This document shows, in pieces, positions 33,237 through 44,646 of a DNA stretch of 64,000 nucleotides. The position numbers and the translations under genes were made by a program. The DNA is taken from contig NZ_BAHC01000125.1 in assembly GCF_000298195.1 (NCBI RefSeq), positions 99,955 through 163,954 on the forward strand. The letters run 5' to 3'. The notes under the pieces were generated by a model. That model did not search any database. It saw nothing but the letters and a program-made list of their open reading frames with translations, and was not told the origin of the DNA. This DNA comes from Gordonia rhizosphera NBRC 16068. Its GTDB lineage: Bacteria > Actinomycetota > Actinomycetes > Mycobacteriales > Mycobacteriaceae. Numbering within the stretch: position 1 is the first letter of the stretch; each line of letters opens with the position of its first letter.

Positions 33237-34752
33237 CCCCATCGTCAACATCGTCGGCCTGTCGAAGACCTTCGGCACCAACACCGTCCTGAACAACGTC
33301 GGACTGACCATCCACGCCGGCGAAGTACACGGACTGCTCGGCGAGAACGGCTCGGGCAAGTCCACTCTCATCAAGGTGCTCGCCGGTTTCCACGCCCCCG
33401 ACCCCGGGGCCGCGCTGCAGGTGCGTGGCCGTGATGTGGCGCTGCCCATCGCCTCGGGCGGGTTCCGCGACCTCGGCATCAGCTTCGTCCACCAGGACCT
33501 CGCGTTGGTTCCCGACATCTCGGTCGTCGAGAACCTGCGCGTGGGATCGGCGGTCGCGGGTTCGCGGCCGTGGATCTCCTGGCGGCGGGAGAAGGACTCT
33601 GCCCGTGCGTTGTTCGCCACCTACGGCATCGACCTCGATCCCGATGCACCGGTGTCGTCGCTGAGCGCGACCGAACGCGCGCTGCTCGCGATCCTGCGGG
33701 CGGTGGAGGAACTCGGCGATCGTCGGACCCTGCTGGTGCTCGACGAACCGACCGTGTTCCTCCCCCGCGAGGGCACCGATCTGTTGTTCTCGGTGGTCCG
33801 CGAGATCGTGGCGGACCGCAAGGCGGCGGTGCTGTTCGTGTCGCACGACCTCGACGAGGTGCTCGACCACACCGATCGCGTGACCATCCTGCGCGACGGG
33901 GTGTCGCAGGGCACCCACCGGACCGACGGGTTGACCGCGGCCTCGCTCATCGACCTGATCGTCGGGCGTTCCCTCGACGGAGAACACCACGCCGGCACCG
34001 GCCGCGTGTTCGCCGGCGTGCCGCCCCTGGCGCAGGTGAGCGGGCTCGAGACGCCCACCGTGGACGGCATCGACTTCGCCGTCCGACCCGGAGAGATCGT
34101 TGGGCTCACCGGCATCGCCGGGTCGGGCTACGACGACATCCTGCCCGCACTCTACGGCGCCGTGCCCGCCCGCGCCGGAGATCTCTCCCTCGGTGCGACC
34201 AGGATGCCACTACCGTCGATCACGCCCATCGACGCGCTCGACACCGGCGTGGTCTACGTGCCGCCGGACCGCAAGATCGAGGGCAGCGCACCGGAACTCA
34301 CCGTCGCAGAGAACGTGACGCTGCCGGTGCTGGAGCGGTTGGTGAAACCCCGGGTGCTCAACGGTCTCGCGGCCCGCATCGCCGACCAGTGCGATGTCCG
34401 GCCCCGCGACCCGCAGGCGACCTACGGGTCGTTGTCGGGTGGCAACCAGCAGAAGGCGCTCCTCGGCAAGTGGCTGCAGACCGGTCCGAGGCTGGTGCTG
34501 CTCGCCGAACCCACCCAGGGCGTGGATGTGGGTGCACGCGCCCGCATCTTCGAGATGCTTCGCGACACCGCCGCCGGCGGCGCCGGGATCGTCATCGCCA
34601 GTTCCGATTACGAACAGCTCTCGGTGCTCTGTGACCAGGTGATCGTGCTGTCGCACGGTCGGATCGTCGCCGAGCTCACCGGCGAACTCCTCGCCAAACA
34701 CCACATTTCCGACACCGTTCTCGGCTCGACTCGAGAGGCAGTGAAAGCCTGA
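33223..34752 (+). CDS. ABC transporter ATPase, duplicated (RbsA-like)
   Basis: A 509-aa protein with two ATP-binding domains. The N-terminal domain has Walker A GENGSGKSTL and Walker B TLLVLDEPTVFLPREG, but its signature is altered (SLSATERALLAI instead of LSxGxxQ). The C-terminal domain has a degenerate Walker A (GLTGIAGSGYDDIL) but a good signature LSGGNQQKALLGKWL and Walker B RLVLLAEPTQGVDVG. This asymmetry is typical of RbsA/MglA-type ATPases. It powers uptake with the binding protein and permease. GTG 33223 overlaps the binding-protein gene. Confidence 0.9.
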   Translation: MPSPDPIVNIVGLSKTFGTNTVLNNVGLTIHAGEVHGLLGENGSGKSTLIKVLAGFHAPDPGAALQVRGRDVALPIASGGFRDLGISFVHQDLALVPDISVVENLRVGSAVAGSRPWISWRREKDSARALFATYGIDLDPDAPVSSLSATERALLAILRAVEELGDRRTLLVLDEPTVFLPREGTDLLFSVVREIVADRKAAVLFVSHDLDEVLDHTDRVTILRDGVSQGTHRTDGLTAASLIDLIVGRSLDGEHHAGTGRVFAGVPPLAQVSGLETPTVDGIDFAVRPGEIVGLTGIAGSGYDDILPALYGAVPARAGDLSLGATRMPLPSITPIDALDTGVVYVPPDRKIEGSAPELTVAENVTLPVLERLVKPRVLNGLAARIADQCDVRPRDPQATYGSLSGGNQQKALLGKWLQTGPRLVLLAEPTQGVDVGARARIFEMLRDTAAGGAGIVIASSDYEQLSVLCDQVIVLSHGRIVAELTGELLAKHHISDTVLGSTREAVKA

Positions 34753-35786
34753 TGTCCGTCACACTCAACACCGCCACCGAAACCACGGACCTGCCCGACC
34801 CGGTCGGCGAGACCCCACGTCGCCGCATCACGATCGGCCCGTCGCTGGAGAAGTACGCTCTGGTGATCGCCCTCGTGGCCGTCGTCGTGGTGTTCAGTCT
34901 GCTGCGCCCGGAGGTCTACCCCACCGCCAGCAACCTGCAGAACGTGCTCGGTTCGCAGGCCGTGCTGCTCATCCTCGCGCTGGGATTGATCGTCCCGCTC
35001 ACCGCGGGTGAGTTCGACCTGTCGAGCGTGTCGACGATGTCGTTGTCGGCGATGACCATCGCGGTGCTCAACGTGCAGCACGACTGGTCGTTGCTGTCCT
35101 CGATCGCGATCGCGCTGCTGGCCGCGCTGCTCGTGGGCCTGATCAACGCCGTACTCGTCGTCCGGCTGCACATCGACTCGTTCATTGCGACACTCGGCAG
35201 CGGAACCGTCGTTCTCGGGGTGGTGCAGTGGATCTCGAACTCGACCTCGGTCACCGGGATCGACTCGGCGCTGGTCGACGCGACCATCGGCACCCGCATC
35301 CTCGGGGTGTCGCTGCAGTTCTACTACGCACTCGCGCTCGTGGTGATCATGGCGCTGGTGTTCGCCTACACCCCCATCGGTCGGCGCCTGCTGTTCGTGG
35401 GGCGCGGACCGCAGGTCGCGCGGCTCAGCGGCCTGCACGTCGACCGCATCCGCAGCGGCGCGCTGGTGACCTCCGCGCTGGTCGCCGGCCTCGCCGGCAT
35501 CGTGTACGCCGGCATGCTGGGCGGGGCCGACCCATCGTCGGGACAGTCGTTCATGCTCCCGGCCTTCGCCGCCGCCTTCCTCGGCGCCACCGCGATCATC
35601 CCCGGCCGGTTCAACGCCTTCGGCACCCTCATCGCGGTCTACTTCCTCGTCGCCGGGGTCGTCGGCCTGCAGATGCTGGGGGCGGCCAGCTTCGTCCAGC
35701 AACTCTTCTACGGCGGGGCCCTGATCGTCGCGGTCGCGTTGTCGGGTGCCGTCCGGCGCCGGACCGCCTCCCGGTCAGCGGCATGA
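34752..35786 (+). CDS. ABC transporter permease (RbsC-like)
   Basis: A 344-aa permease of the branched-chain/ribose family, about 8-10 helices. Family landmarks are LILALGLIVPLTAGEFDLSSVSTMSLSA (the GxFDLS loop), FIATLGSGTVVLG and FVGRGPQVARLSGLHVDRIR, the EAA-like cytoplasmic loop. A single permease gene probably gives a homodimer. The start overlaps the ATPase stop (TGATG). It is followed after 49 nt by the flavin genes, so import and flavin metabolism are co-transcribed. Confidence 0.9.
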   Translation: MSVTLNTATETTDLPDPVGETPRRRITIGPSLEKYALVIALVAVVVVFSLLRPEVYPTASNLQNVLGSQAVLLILALGLIVPLTAGEFDLSSVSTMSLSAMTIAVLNVQHDWSLLSSIAIALLAALLVGLINAVLVVRLHIDSFIATLGSGTVVLGVVQWISNSTSVTGIDSALVDATIGTRILGVSLQFYYALALVVIMALVFAYTPIGRRLLFVGRGPQVARLSGLHVDRIRSGALVTSALVAGLAGIVYAGMLGGADPSSGQSFMLPAFAAAFLGATAIIPGRFNAFGTLIAVYFLVAGVVGLQMLGAASFVQQLFYGGALIVAVALSGAVRRRTASRSAA

Positions 35787-35835
35787 CTCCTCGTGCAACC
35801 CAACCGTCTCCACCAACACCAGAAAGGTGACTCTC

Positions 35836-38070
<2,235 letters not shown>

Positions 38071-38083
<13 letters not shown>

Positions 38084-38109
38084 CCATGCGGATGCATTGG
38101 TGACAGACG
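38071..38109 (+). terminator. Hairpin overlapping the ribBA stop
   Basis: Arms CGTCTGTCA (38071-38079) and TGACAGACG (38101-38109), extended inward by imperfect pairing of ACCATGC with GCATTGGT. The stop TGA 38081-38083 lies inside the structure. No T-run. Likely end of the second transcription unit. Confidence 0.6.
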
Positions 38110-38192
38110 TGTGGGCGACAATGGCCGGCGCACGGCGTCCGGGCTGGGGAGAATGCTGAGCACAGACCACCGATCTGTGCCACGGTTGTCAT

Positions 38193-39071
38193 ATGAGCAG
38201 CCCCGAGTTCGACGTGAACAAGCTGTTCCCCGGGAAGTTCTTCATTTCCACCGCACTCGACGTGCTGGAGTCGAAGAACAAGATGACCGGGCATCTGCGC
38301 CGCCGCTACATCCAGCGGGCGGCGATGGCCGGTGTCCTCATCGGCATGTTCTACCTGATCAACTACACGATCATCGGTGCCTTCGACGCGATGGGCAACA
38401 ACCCCGACCAGCTACACGTGGTCGGCAAGCTCGTCGGGGCGCTGGCGTTCGGGTGGGCCCTGGTCTTCATCTATTACACGAAGTCCGAGTTGCTCACCTC
38501 GAACATGATGATCGTGTCGATCGGCATCTACTACCGGCGCATCACGGCGCTGCGGATCGTGCGCATCCTGGGGTACTGCTACCTCGGCAACATCATCGGC
38601 GGCCTGTTCTTCGCCGCTCTGCTCCGCGGGACGACCCTCGCCCAGGGTGGCGTCCTCGACGCCATGAACCACTCCGTCGCCGTCAAGACCGGTTACCTTT
38701 CCGAGGGCTGGTCGGGGTGGCTCGACCTGTTCATCCGGGCGATCCTGTGCAACTTGATGATCAATATCGCGATGCTGCTGGTCTACAACGGCTATCTCAA
38801 GGAGGACATCGCCAAGGTGATGGCGATGATCACCTCGGTCTTCGTCTTCGCGTTCCTCGACTTCGAGCACTCGGTCGCGAACACCGTCCTGTTCATGATG
38901 GTCGGACTGCAAGACGGCGGTAGCGTCCCCGTCGGCCCCGCCTTTGGCAACCTCGGGATCGTGTTGCTGGGCAACCTGGTCGGCGGTGGTGTGCTCATCG
39001 GCTTCTACTACGCGTGGGTCAACGACGAACGCGACACGCACCTGCCGAATCTGCGCCGGCACCGGGAGTGA
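38193..39071 (+). CDS. Formate/nitrite transporter (FNT) family channel
   Basis: A 292-aa protein with six membrane segments of the FocA/NirC fold. Family features: repeated Gly-rich half-helices (GNIIGGLFFAALL; GNLVGGGVLIGFYYAW), KSELLTSNMM in the second helix and an internal FEHSVANTVLFMMVG. The His in FEHSVAN is the conserved pore histidine. It moves a small monovalent anion such as nitrite, formate or hydrosulfide. It follows the ribBA hairpin and appears to be a separate unit. ATG 38193 has no clear ribosome-binding site. Confidence 0.88.
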   Translation: MSSPEFDVNKLFPGKFFISTALDVLESKNKMTGHLRRRYIQRAAMAGVLIGMFYLINYTIIGAFDAMGNNPDQLHVVGKLVGALAFGWALVFIYYTKSELLTSNMMIVSIGIYYRRITALRIVRILGYCYLGNIIGGLFFAALLRGTTLAQGGVLDAMNHSVAVKTGYLSEGWSGWLDLFIRAILCNLMINIAMLLVYNGYLKEDIAKVMAMITSVFVFAFLDFEHSVANTVLFMMVGLQDGGSVPVGPAFGNLGIVLLGNLVGGGVLIGFYYAWVNDERDTHLPNLRRHRE

Positions 39072-39089
39072 CCACCGCGCCCAGCGCGG

Positions 39090-39515
39090 TCACATCGTCG
39101 AGGCCTGGTCGTTGTCCTTGACCGCACCCCAGCCGTACCACCGTTCGATCTCCATCACCGCTGTCGTCCGGGGACGTACCCGCTCTGCGTACTCGTTTCC
39201 GGTGTAGTGCCGCGAGATCTGGTCGATGTCGGCCAGTCCGTCGTCGTCGCGGAACTCCACCACGCTCCCGATGAGGGTGACCTGCGTGTACCAGTCCCCG
39301 TCATCGAGCACGGTGAGTGTGACCCTGGGATCCCGGCGCAGGTGACGTAGCCGGGCACGACCATTGTCCAGGCTCAGCAGCACCCGGTCGCCGTCCATCA
39401 GATACCACGTCGCGGCGGACACGGGCGCCCCGTCCGAGCGCAGGGTGGCCATCACCGATGGGTTGGGCTTGGCCAGAATCTCTTTCACAGGCTCCGGGAG
39501 CGGTGGTTTCGACAT
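39090..39515 (-). CDS. PPOX-class F420-dependent protein
   Basis: A 141-aa split-barrel protein of the pyridoxamine-5'-phosphate-oxidase superfamily, F420 subgroup (Rv1155-like). Landmarks: PNPSVMATLRSDGAPVSAATWYLMDGDRVLLSL, NGRARLRHLRRDPRVTLTVLD (basic cofactor-binding strand) and RHYTGNEYAERVRP near the C-terminus. It probably binds deazaflavin F420 in the cytoplasm and reduces an unknown substrate. ATG 39515 follows GGAAAGGATG. Convergent with the FNT channel. Confidence 0.85.
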   Translation of the reverse strand: MSKPPLPEPVKEILAKPNPSVMATLRSDGAPVSAATWYLMDGDRVLLSLDNGRARLRHLRRDPRVTLTVLDDGDWYTQVTLIGSVVEFRDDDGLADIDQISRHYTGNEYAERVRPRTTAVMEIERWYGWGAVKDNDQASTM

Positions 39516-39681
39516 CAGGCATCCTTTCCGGGTCGTCGGCCAGGCATTACTCGGCTACCCTGATGATCCTGCCACCCGATGCTGTCTGACGAGGTTCGGT
39601 TCGCTCTCCAGGAAAGCAAAGCGCGCACGGTCTATCCACGACTCGAGGCACACGTCGGGATCACGCGCGTAGGCTGACTAC

Positions 39682-40416
39682 GTGCCTGAATCGCTGTCCG
39701 GCAAGAGAATCGTCGTCATCGGCGGATCGTCGGGTTTCGGCGAGCGAGTCGCCGAACGCGGGTTGAGGGTCGGCGCGACGGTGGTCGTCGTCGGCCGTGA
39801 CAAGGCCAAAGTGAATCGGATCGTCGCCCGGTTTGGTCAAGAGTTCGGTGATGCGGTGTCCGGAGCGGCATTCGACGCGACCCATCACCACGCACTCGAC
39901 CGATTCTTCGATGGAATCGGCGACATCGACCATCTCGTCTCGATGGTCGGCGGCGCGATGTCCGGTGGATTCCTGGACTCCACCGAGGAACTCATCCGTT
40001 CGACGATCGAGGACAAGTTCTACGCCAATCTGGTGATCGCCCGACGAGCCGCACCACACATCCGAGCGGGCGGCAGCATGATGTTCACCGCGGGAGCCGG
40101 CGGTCGGCCGCAGGACGCTGCCGGAGCGCTCGTCGGCAACGACGCCATCACGATGATGGTGAGGGGACTCGCGGTGGAACTCGCCCCGCATGTCCGCGTG
40201 AACGCGGTCGCGCCCGCGTGGACGCCGACCGGACTGTGGCGCGACGTCGCCGCCGACGAACTCGAACGCACCCGCAATCAGATGGCCCGAACGATCCCGT
40301 TGGGTCGGACCGCGGATCCCGACGAGGTCGCTGCGGCCTACCTTTTCCTGATCGAGTGCGGGTTCATCACCGGCCAGACGATCGCCGTGGATGGTGGGGT
40401 GTCCCTGATCAGCTGA
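39682..40416 (+). CDS. Short-chain dehydrogenase-like protein without catalytic Tyr/Lys
   Basis: A 244-aa SDR fold. The cofactor motif is GGSSGFGERVAE and the second strand ends in VVVVGRDK, suggesting NADP(H). The helix normally carrying Tyr-x3-Lys reads DAAGALVGNDAITMMVRGLA, so neither Tyr nor Lys is at the expected place. The rest (VRVNAVAPAWTPTG; IPLGRTADPDEVAAAYLFL; TGQTIAVDGG) is standard. It may be a non-canonical reductase or binding protein. GTG 39682 lacks a ribosome-binding site; TAGGCT (39670-39675) ends 6 nt before it, so leaderless translation is likely. Confidence 0.8.
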   Translation: MPESLSGKRIVVIGGSSGFGERVAERGLRVGATVVVVGRDKAKVNRIVARFGQEFGDAVSGAAFDATHHHALDRFFDGIGDIDHLVSMVGGAMSGGFLDSTEELIRSTIEDKFYANLVIARRAAPHIRAGGSMMFTAGAGGRPQDAAGALVGNDAITMMVRGLAVELAPHVRVNAVAPAWTPTGLWRDVAADELERTRNQMARTIPLGRTADPDEVAAAYLFLIECGFITGQTIAVDGGVSLIS

Positions 40417-40443
40417 GCGCCTCTCCACGTGATCGACGGGCTG

Positions 40444-41259
40444 TCACCGACCGGTCTCGGCGGGCCGCCCCGGATCGGCTGACCATTGCGACCACGATCC
40501 CGGGAACAATGTCGCTGTGTAGCCCGCGAGTTCGAGCGCGGCGATCTCGTGCGCGGCGTTGACGCCGGACCCGCAGTAGGCGATCACGTCGTCGTCGCCG
40601 ATTCCCAAGGCGGAGAATCGCTCTCGCAATCTATGGGCGGGGAGAAATGTTCCGTCGGGCGCCAGATTGCCCACGGTCGGGGCGCTGATCGCGCCCGGGA
40701 TGTGGCCGGCACGCGGGTCGACGGGCTCGACCTCTCCCCGATACCGTTCGGCGGCACGGGCATCCACGATCGTCGCCCGGGTCGACGCAACATCGTCGAT
40801 ATCGACGACGGGCAGATGTCCGGCGCTCAACGTGACGTTCCCTGTCCGCGGCGTGGCGTCCCCCGACGACAGCCGCAATCCGGCCGCGATCCATGCGCCC
40901 AGGCCACCGTCGAGCATGCGAACGTCCTGGTGTCCCGCCCAGCGCAGCAACCACCACGCGCGGGCCGAGGCGAGGTTGCCGGTGTCGTCGTAGACCACCA
41001 CGCGTGATCCGTCGTCGATGCCCCAGCGTCGTGCCGCGCGCTGCAGATCGGCGAGTTCCGGGAGCGGATGCCGGCCCCACTCGGGCGACGGCGGGGCGGC
41101 GAGTTCGGTGTCGAGGTCGACGTAGACGGCTCCGGGAATGTGGCCGTCGCGGTAGTGGTCGTGGCCATGACTGTCACCGAGCGCCCACCGCACGTCCAGC
41201 ATCACCGGCGGGTGGTCGGAGAGCATCGCCTCGGTCAGTTCGTCGACGCTGATCAGCAT
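40444..41259 (-). CDS. Two-domain rhodanese sulfurtransferase
   Basis: A 271-aa protein with two rhodanese domains. The first (residues 1-130) has DVRWALGDSHGHDHYRDGHIPGAVYVDL and no catalytic Cys; the second carries the active-site C229 in AYCGSGVNA. The CGSGVNA loop is closer to thiosulfate/3-mercaptopyruvate sulfurtransferases, but the sixth loop residue differs from both CRKGVT and CGSGVT, so the donor is uncertain. Single gene, convergent with the SDR gene. Confidence 0.88.
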   Translation of the reverse strand: MLISVDELTEAMLSDHPPVMLDVRWALGDSHGHDHYRDGHIPGAVYVDLDTELAAPPSPEWGRHPLPELADLQRAARRWGIDDGSRVVVYDDTGNLASARAWWLLRWAGHQDVRMLDGGLGAWIAAGLRLSSGDATPRTGNVTLSAGHLPVVDIDDVASTRATIVDARAAERYRGEVEPVDPRAGHIPGAISAPTVGNLAPDGTFLPAHRLRERFSALGIGDDDVIAYCGSGVNAAHEIAALELAGYTATLFPGSWSQWSADPGRPAETGR

Positions 41260-41286
41260 GGCCTCGATCTTGCCATTCGATCGGGG

Positions 41287-42081
41287 TCAAGAGTTCGGCT
41301 CGACGAGCCACGCACCGGGTTCGAGTTCGGTCGCAACGACACCGTGTCGCTCAGCGATCCGGACGAATTCCGCACCGGGTTCATAGAACAACCTCGGCCG
41401 GACCAACTCCAGCCCGATCGGCCACAGCGTCCCGTAGTGGATCGGCACCGAGCGTGCCGCTCCCACCACCTCCGCGGCGGTCACGGCGCGCGTCGGGTCC
41501 ATGTGCCCGACGCCGAGAGTCGGACCCCAGCCACCGACCGGCAACAACGCCAGATCGACGCCGGACACCCACTGGTCGAGATCCGGGTACACGTCGGTGT
41601 CTCCGGCGAAGTACGTGGTGGTGTCACCGACGATCACGTAGCCGAGCGCTGTGGTCAGATGCGCTCCGCGAGGCCAGCGCCGGCCGTCGTGGTCGGCCGG
41701 TACCGCGCGGATGACGACCTCCCCCACGCTGACCTCGTCGCCTGCCGACACCTCGATCAGCCGCGCACCGAACGCCTGCAGGGCGGGGAACACCACGGGC
41801 GCGTTCCGCGGAACCACGATCGGTACCTCGGCGCTGATCTGGCGCAGCGACGGGAGGTGGGTGTGGTCGGCATGCAGGTGCGAAAGCACCACGACATCGG
41901 GTTGCCGCACCGACGAATCGGTAGGTGTGGGTCCTCGTCGACGGCGCAGGTGGGCGACTCGGGAAGTCAGCACCGGATCGGTGAGCACTGTGGTTGCCCG
42001 GTCTGTGATCAGCGCGCTCGCATGCCCGAGCCATCGGACGCGGGGACCGTCGACCCGCCCGGAACCCGTGATGCCGCTCAT
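41287..42081 (-). CDS. Metallo-beta-lactamase fold hydrolase (UlaG/RomA-like)
   Basis: A 264-aa MBL-fold enzyme. Metal ligands are seen in VVLSHLHADHTHL (HxHxDH), the Asp in YFAGDTDVYPD and the late His in VPIHYGTLWP. WLGHASALI at the start and GGWGPTLGVGHMDPTRA fit the UlaG/RomA/NAPE-PLD-like branch, which includes phosphodiesterases. ATG 42081 is chosen since family similarity begins there; the frame remains open far upstream but reads through the divergent gene. It diverges from the phosphatase-superfamily gene with only 34 nt between starts. Confidence 0.85.
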   Translation of the reverse strand: MSGITGSGRVDGPRVRWLGHASALITDRATTVLTDPVLTSRVAHLRRRRGPTPTDSSVRQPDVVVLSHLHADHTHLPSLRQISAEVPIVVPRNAPVVFPALQAFGARLIEVSAGDEVSVGEVVIRAVPADHDGRRWPRGAHLTTALGYVIVGDTTTYFAGDTDVYPDLDQWVSGVDLALLPVGGWGPTLGVGHMDPTRAVTAAEVVGAARSVPIHYGTLWPIGLELVRPRLFYEPGAEFVRIAERHGVVATELEPGAWLVEPNS

Positions 42082-42115
42082 CCCACTACCATCCCAAGAC
42101 GAGCGAAAGGACGCC

Positions 42116-44122
42116 ATGCAGACCACGGCTCGAGTCATCCGTACGGTCATCGAGTTCCTGGTGCTGTGGATCGCCTCGGCGATCGCGCTCCTCGCGCTCG
42201 ACGCGGTGCTCGATGGGATCGACCTCGAGTCGACGACCATCGGCGACACCACGACCACACTGCCCGCCGCCTTGCTCCTCGCCCTCGTCTTCGGGTTGCT
42301 CAATCGACTCCTCTGGCCCCTGATCGTGCGCGCGATGGCCTGGACCGGTCCGGTCGTGATGTTCCTATCGGCGTTCCTCGCCGGCGGCGCCCTGTTGCTG
42401 CTGGCGCTCTGGTTGGTACCCGTGGCCACGGTGCACAGCACGCCCGCTGTGTTTGTGATGGCCGGGGTGTTCGCGGCGTTCATCTCGATCGTCGGGGGCG
42501 CCATCGCCGCGCGATCGGACACCTCGTATCGACTCATGCAGGTTCGCCGACAACGATTTCGCCGTCGCAACGCCTCGGTGAGGGCAGCAGAGCCCGGGCT
42601 GTTGTGTTTGCAGATCGACGGGCTGGGTCATGAGGTCCTGCGCCGGGCCATCGCCGACGGTGTCACGCCGACGCTGGCAAAACTCGTCCGGGAGACCCAC
42701 CACCTCGCCCCGTGGCACACCGACTGGAGCAGCCAGACCGGCGCGTCCCAACTCGGCATCCTGCACGGCTCCAATCACAATGTCCCGGCGTTCCGGTGGT
42801 ACGACAAGTCGACCCGGACCGTCGCGGTGTTCAGTAATCCCCGCGACAACGAGCAACGCGAGACCGAACGCGCCGACATCCCCGGACTGCTCGACGTCGA
42901 CGGAGCGAGTCGCGGCAACCTGTTCACCGGCGGCGCCGACGACAACGTGCTGGTCGTCAGCCGGATGCGGGGCGCACGGCTCGGCGGCGGCGCCGGGTAT
43001 TCGTCCTACTTCATGGATCTGTCGAACGCACTTCGAACGTTCGTCCGCATGGTCGGGGAGGTCCAGCGCGAGATCCGGCAGTCGTTGCGACAGCGGCGCC
43101 GCGACATCCGACCACGTGTCCCGCGCGGCGGCGTCTACCCACTCGTCCGCGCCTTCACGACCGTCGTCGCCACCGACATGACCGTGGCCGCCGTCGTGCG
43201 CGACCTGATCGACGGCCGCACCGTCATCTACGCCGACTTGATTGGCTACGACGAGGTTTCCCACCACTCCGGTCTCTCCCGACCGGAAACCCTTGCCGTG
43301 CTGACCAAGATCGACGAGACGGTCCGGTTACTCCTCGCCGTCGTCGGGCAGGCCGACCGTGACTATCACGTCGTGCTGCTGTCGGATCACGGTCAGAGCC
43401 AGGGTGCGACGTTCAGCCAGCGCTACGGGGAATCCCTGCGACATCTCGTGCACCGGCTGTGCGGAGACGCCACACCACCCGAACCCGCCGTTGATACCCA
43501 TCACGCGGATGCGGAGGGTGCGCTCTATGCATCCGCGAGTCTCCATCGCGGCGACGTCTCCGAGGAGACCGTGCCCGACGAGCGGCCGGTCGTCCTGGGG
43601 TCGGGCAATCTCGGTCTGATCAGCTTTCCCACCCTTCCCGGCCGCGCAACCACCGCGACCATCGAGACCACCTACCCGGGGCTGATCGATTCGCTGCGCC
43701 GCCATCCCGGGATCGGTTTTCTGCTGATCGCGCAACCGGACGGCGGCTCGGTAGTGCTGGGCGCCGACGGATCGGTCGACCTCGCCGACGGTCAGGTCAC
43801 CGGAACCGACCCGCTACGCCATTTCGGGCCTGATGCCCTCGACAAGATCCGCCGGACGGATTCGTTCGACAACGTCGCCGACATCATGGTGGGCGGAGCG
43901 TATTGGCCCGAAACCGACGAGGTCGCGGCCTTCGAGGAGCAGGTCGGGTCGCACGGCGGGATGGGCGGGCCGCAGAGCACCCCCTTCCTGCTCTACCCCC
44001 GGGTGCTGCCCGAGCCACCTGACCCACTGCACGGCGCGGAGGCCGTGCACCAGGTCCTGGTTCGTTGGCGGGGTCTGGGTCACCACGGCACTCCGCATGA
44101 CGCGGAGAACCAGCCCGCCTGA
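42116..44122 (+). CDS. Membrane-anchored alkaline phosphatase-superfamily protein
   Basis: A 668-aa protein. Residues 1-145 contain four membrane segments resembling the phage-holin family IV/DUF small membrane proteins (FGLLNRLLWPLIVRAM). From about residue 160 a phosphodiesterase/alkaline phosphatase-like domain is visible: LLCLQIDGLGHEVLRRAIADGVTPTLAKL, WSSQTGASQLGILHGSN (metal-ligand Asp and candidate Ser/Thr nucleophile), IYADLIGYDEVSHHSG (D and H ligands), VVLLSDHGQSQGA (D-H) and a late GSHGG. All metal motifs appear intact. It likely hydrolyses a phosphodiester or phosphoglycan at the membrane. RBS-like GAAAGG precedes ATG 42116. Confidence 0.82.
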   Translation: MQTTARVIRTVIEFLVLWIASAIALLALDAVLDGIDLESTTIGDTTTTLPAALLLALVFGLLNRLLWPLIVRAMAWTGPVVMFLSAFLAGGALLLLALWLVPVATVHSTPAVFVMAGVFAAFISIVGGAIAARSDTSYRLMQVRRQRFRRRNASVRAAEPGLLCLQIDGLGHEVLRRAIADGVTPTLAKLVRETHHLAPWHTDWSSQTGASQLGILHGSNHNVPAFRWYDKSTRTVAVFSNPRDNEQRETERADIPGLLDVDGASRGNLFTGGADDNVLVVSRMRGARLGGGAGYSSYFMDLSNALRTFVRMVGEVQREIRQSLRQRRRDIRPRVPRGGVYPLVRAFTTVVATDMTVAAVVRDLIDGRTVIYADLIGYDEVSHHSGLSRPETLAVLTKIDETVRLLLAVVGQADRDYHVVLLSDHGQSQGATFSQRYGESLRHLVHRLCGDATPPEPAVDTHHADAEGALYASASLHRGDVSEETVPDERPVVLGSGNLGLISFPTLPGRATTATIETTYPGLIDSLRRHPGIGFLLIAQPDGGSVVLGADGSVDLADGQVTGTDPLRHFGPDALDKIRRTDSFDNVADIMVGGAYWPETDEVAAFEEQVGSHGGMGGPQSTPFLLYPRVLPEPPDPLHGAEAVHQVLVRWRGLGHHGTPHDAENQPA

Positions 44123-44646
44123 GACACAGGCAGCCGACACCGACTGCGCGGTTCCTGTGGGGCAGCGGGATGCCGACCGCGCTTGATACCGAGCCGCTCG
44201 CGGATGCGGTGTGATCCCCCGGTGGCCGACAGGCAGATCAGTAGCTGAGAAGGGGAGATTGGCCCGAAGGGTCTATATCATGCATCGCGAGTCTCTGGGA
44301 TGGTTGGTGCACGCTCATGTTGGCCGTCTCACCAAATCGGGTTCACCGTGGGCGGGCAGGTACAAATCCACAGACAGCCGCCGATGACACGGGGCGGTCT
44401 CGGACACAGACGCCGTTACACCCGGCGCCTTCCTGGTCATTGCACTCTCAACATCCGCCGGCCGCAGGAAGCCGGCGCGGCAAGATGCGCACACGAAAAT
44501 GATTTGGGATTCCCGTAACTGACGAAGCGCTCGCGCATCGCCCTGGTCACACACTGTTCGGGTCTCCACCCTCGACAGGTATCGACAACGCAGAGAAGTC
44601 AATTCTCTGGACAAGGTGCCGTCCAGACAAAAGAGGAGATCATCCG
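44123..44646. other. 524-nt non-coding stretch upstream of a secreted protein gene
   Basis: No frame here is convincing. Features seen: TCTATATCAT at about 44271-44280, a possible -10 region; a small Gly/Cys-rich hairpin region near 44459-44484; and AAAAGAGGAGATC just before the next start. The composition is less GC-rich than the flanks. If transcription starts near 44285, the mRNA would have a leader of about 360 nt, long enough for a riboswitch or thermosensor; I do not recognise a known one. Confidence 0.5.

Noticed and set aside
41287..42570. Extended 427-codon version of the MBL-fold protein
   Set aside because: The extra N-terminal part lies antisense to the divergent phosphatase-superfamily gene and has no family similarity; ATG 42081 fits.
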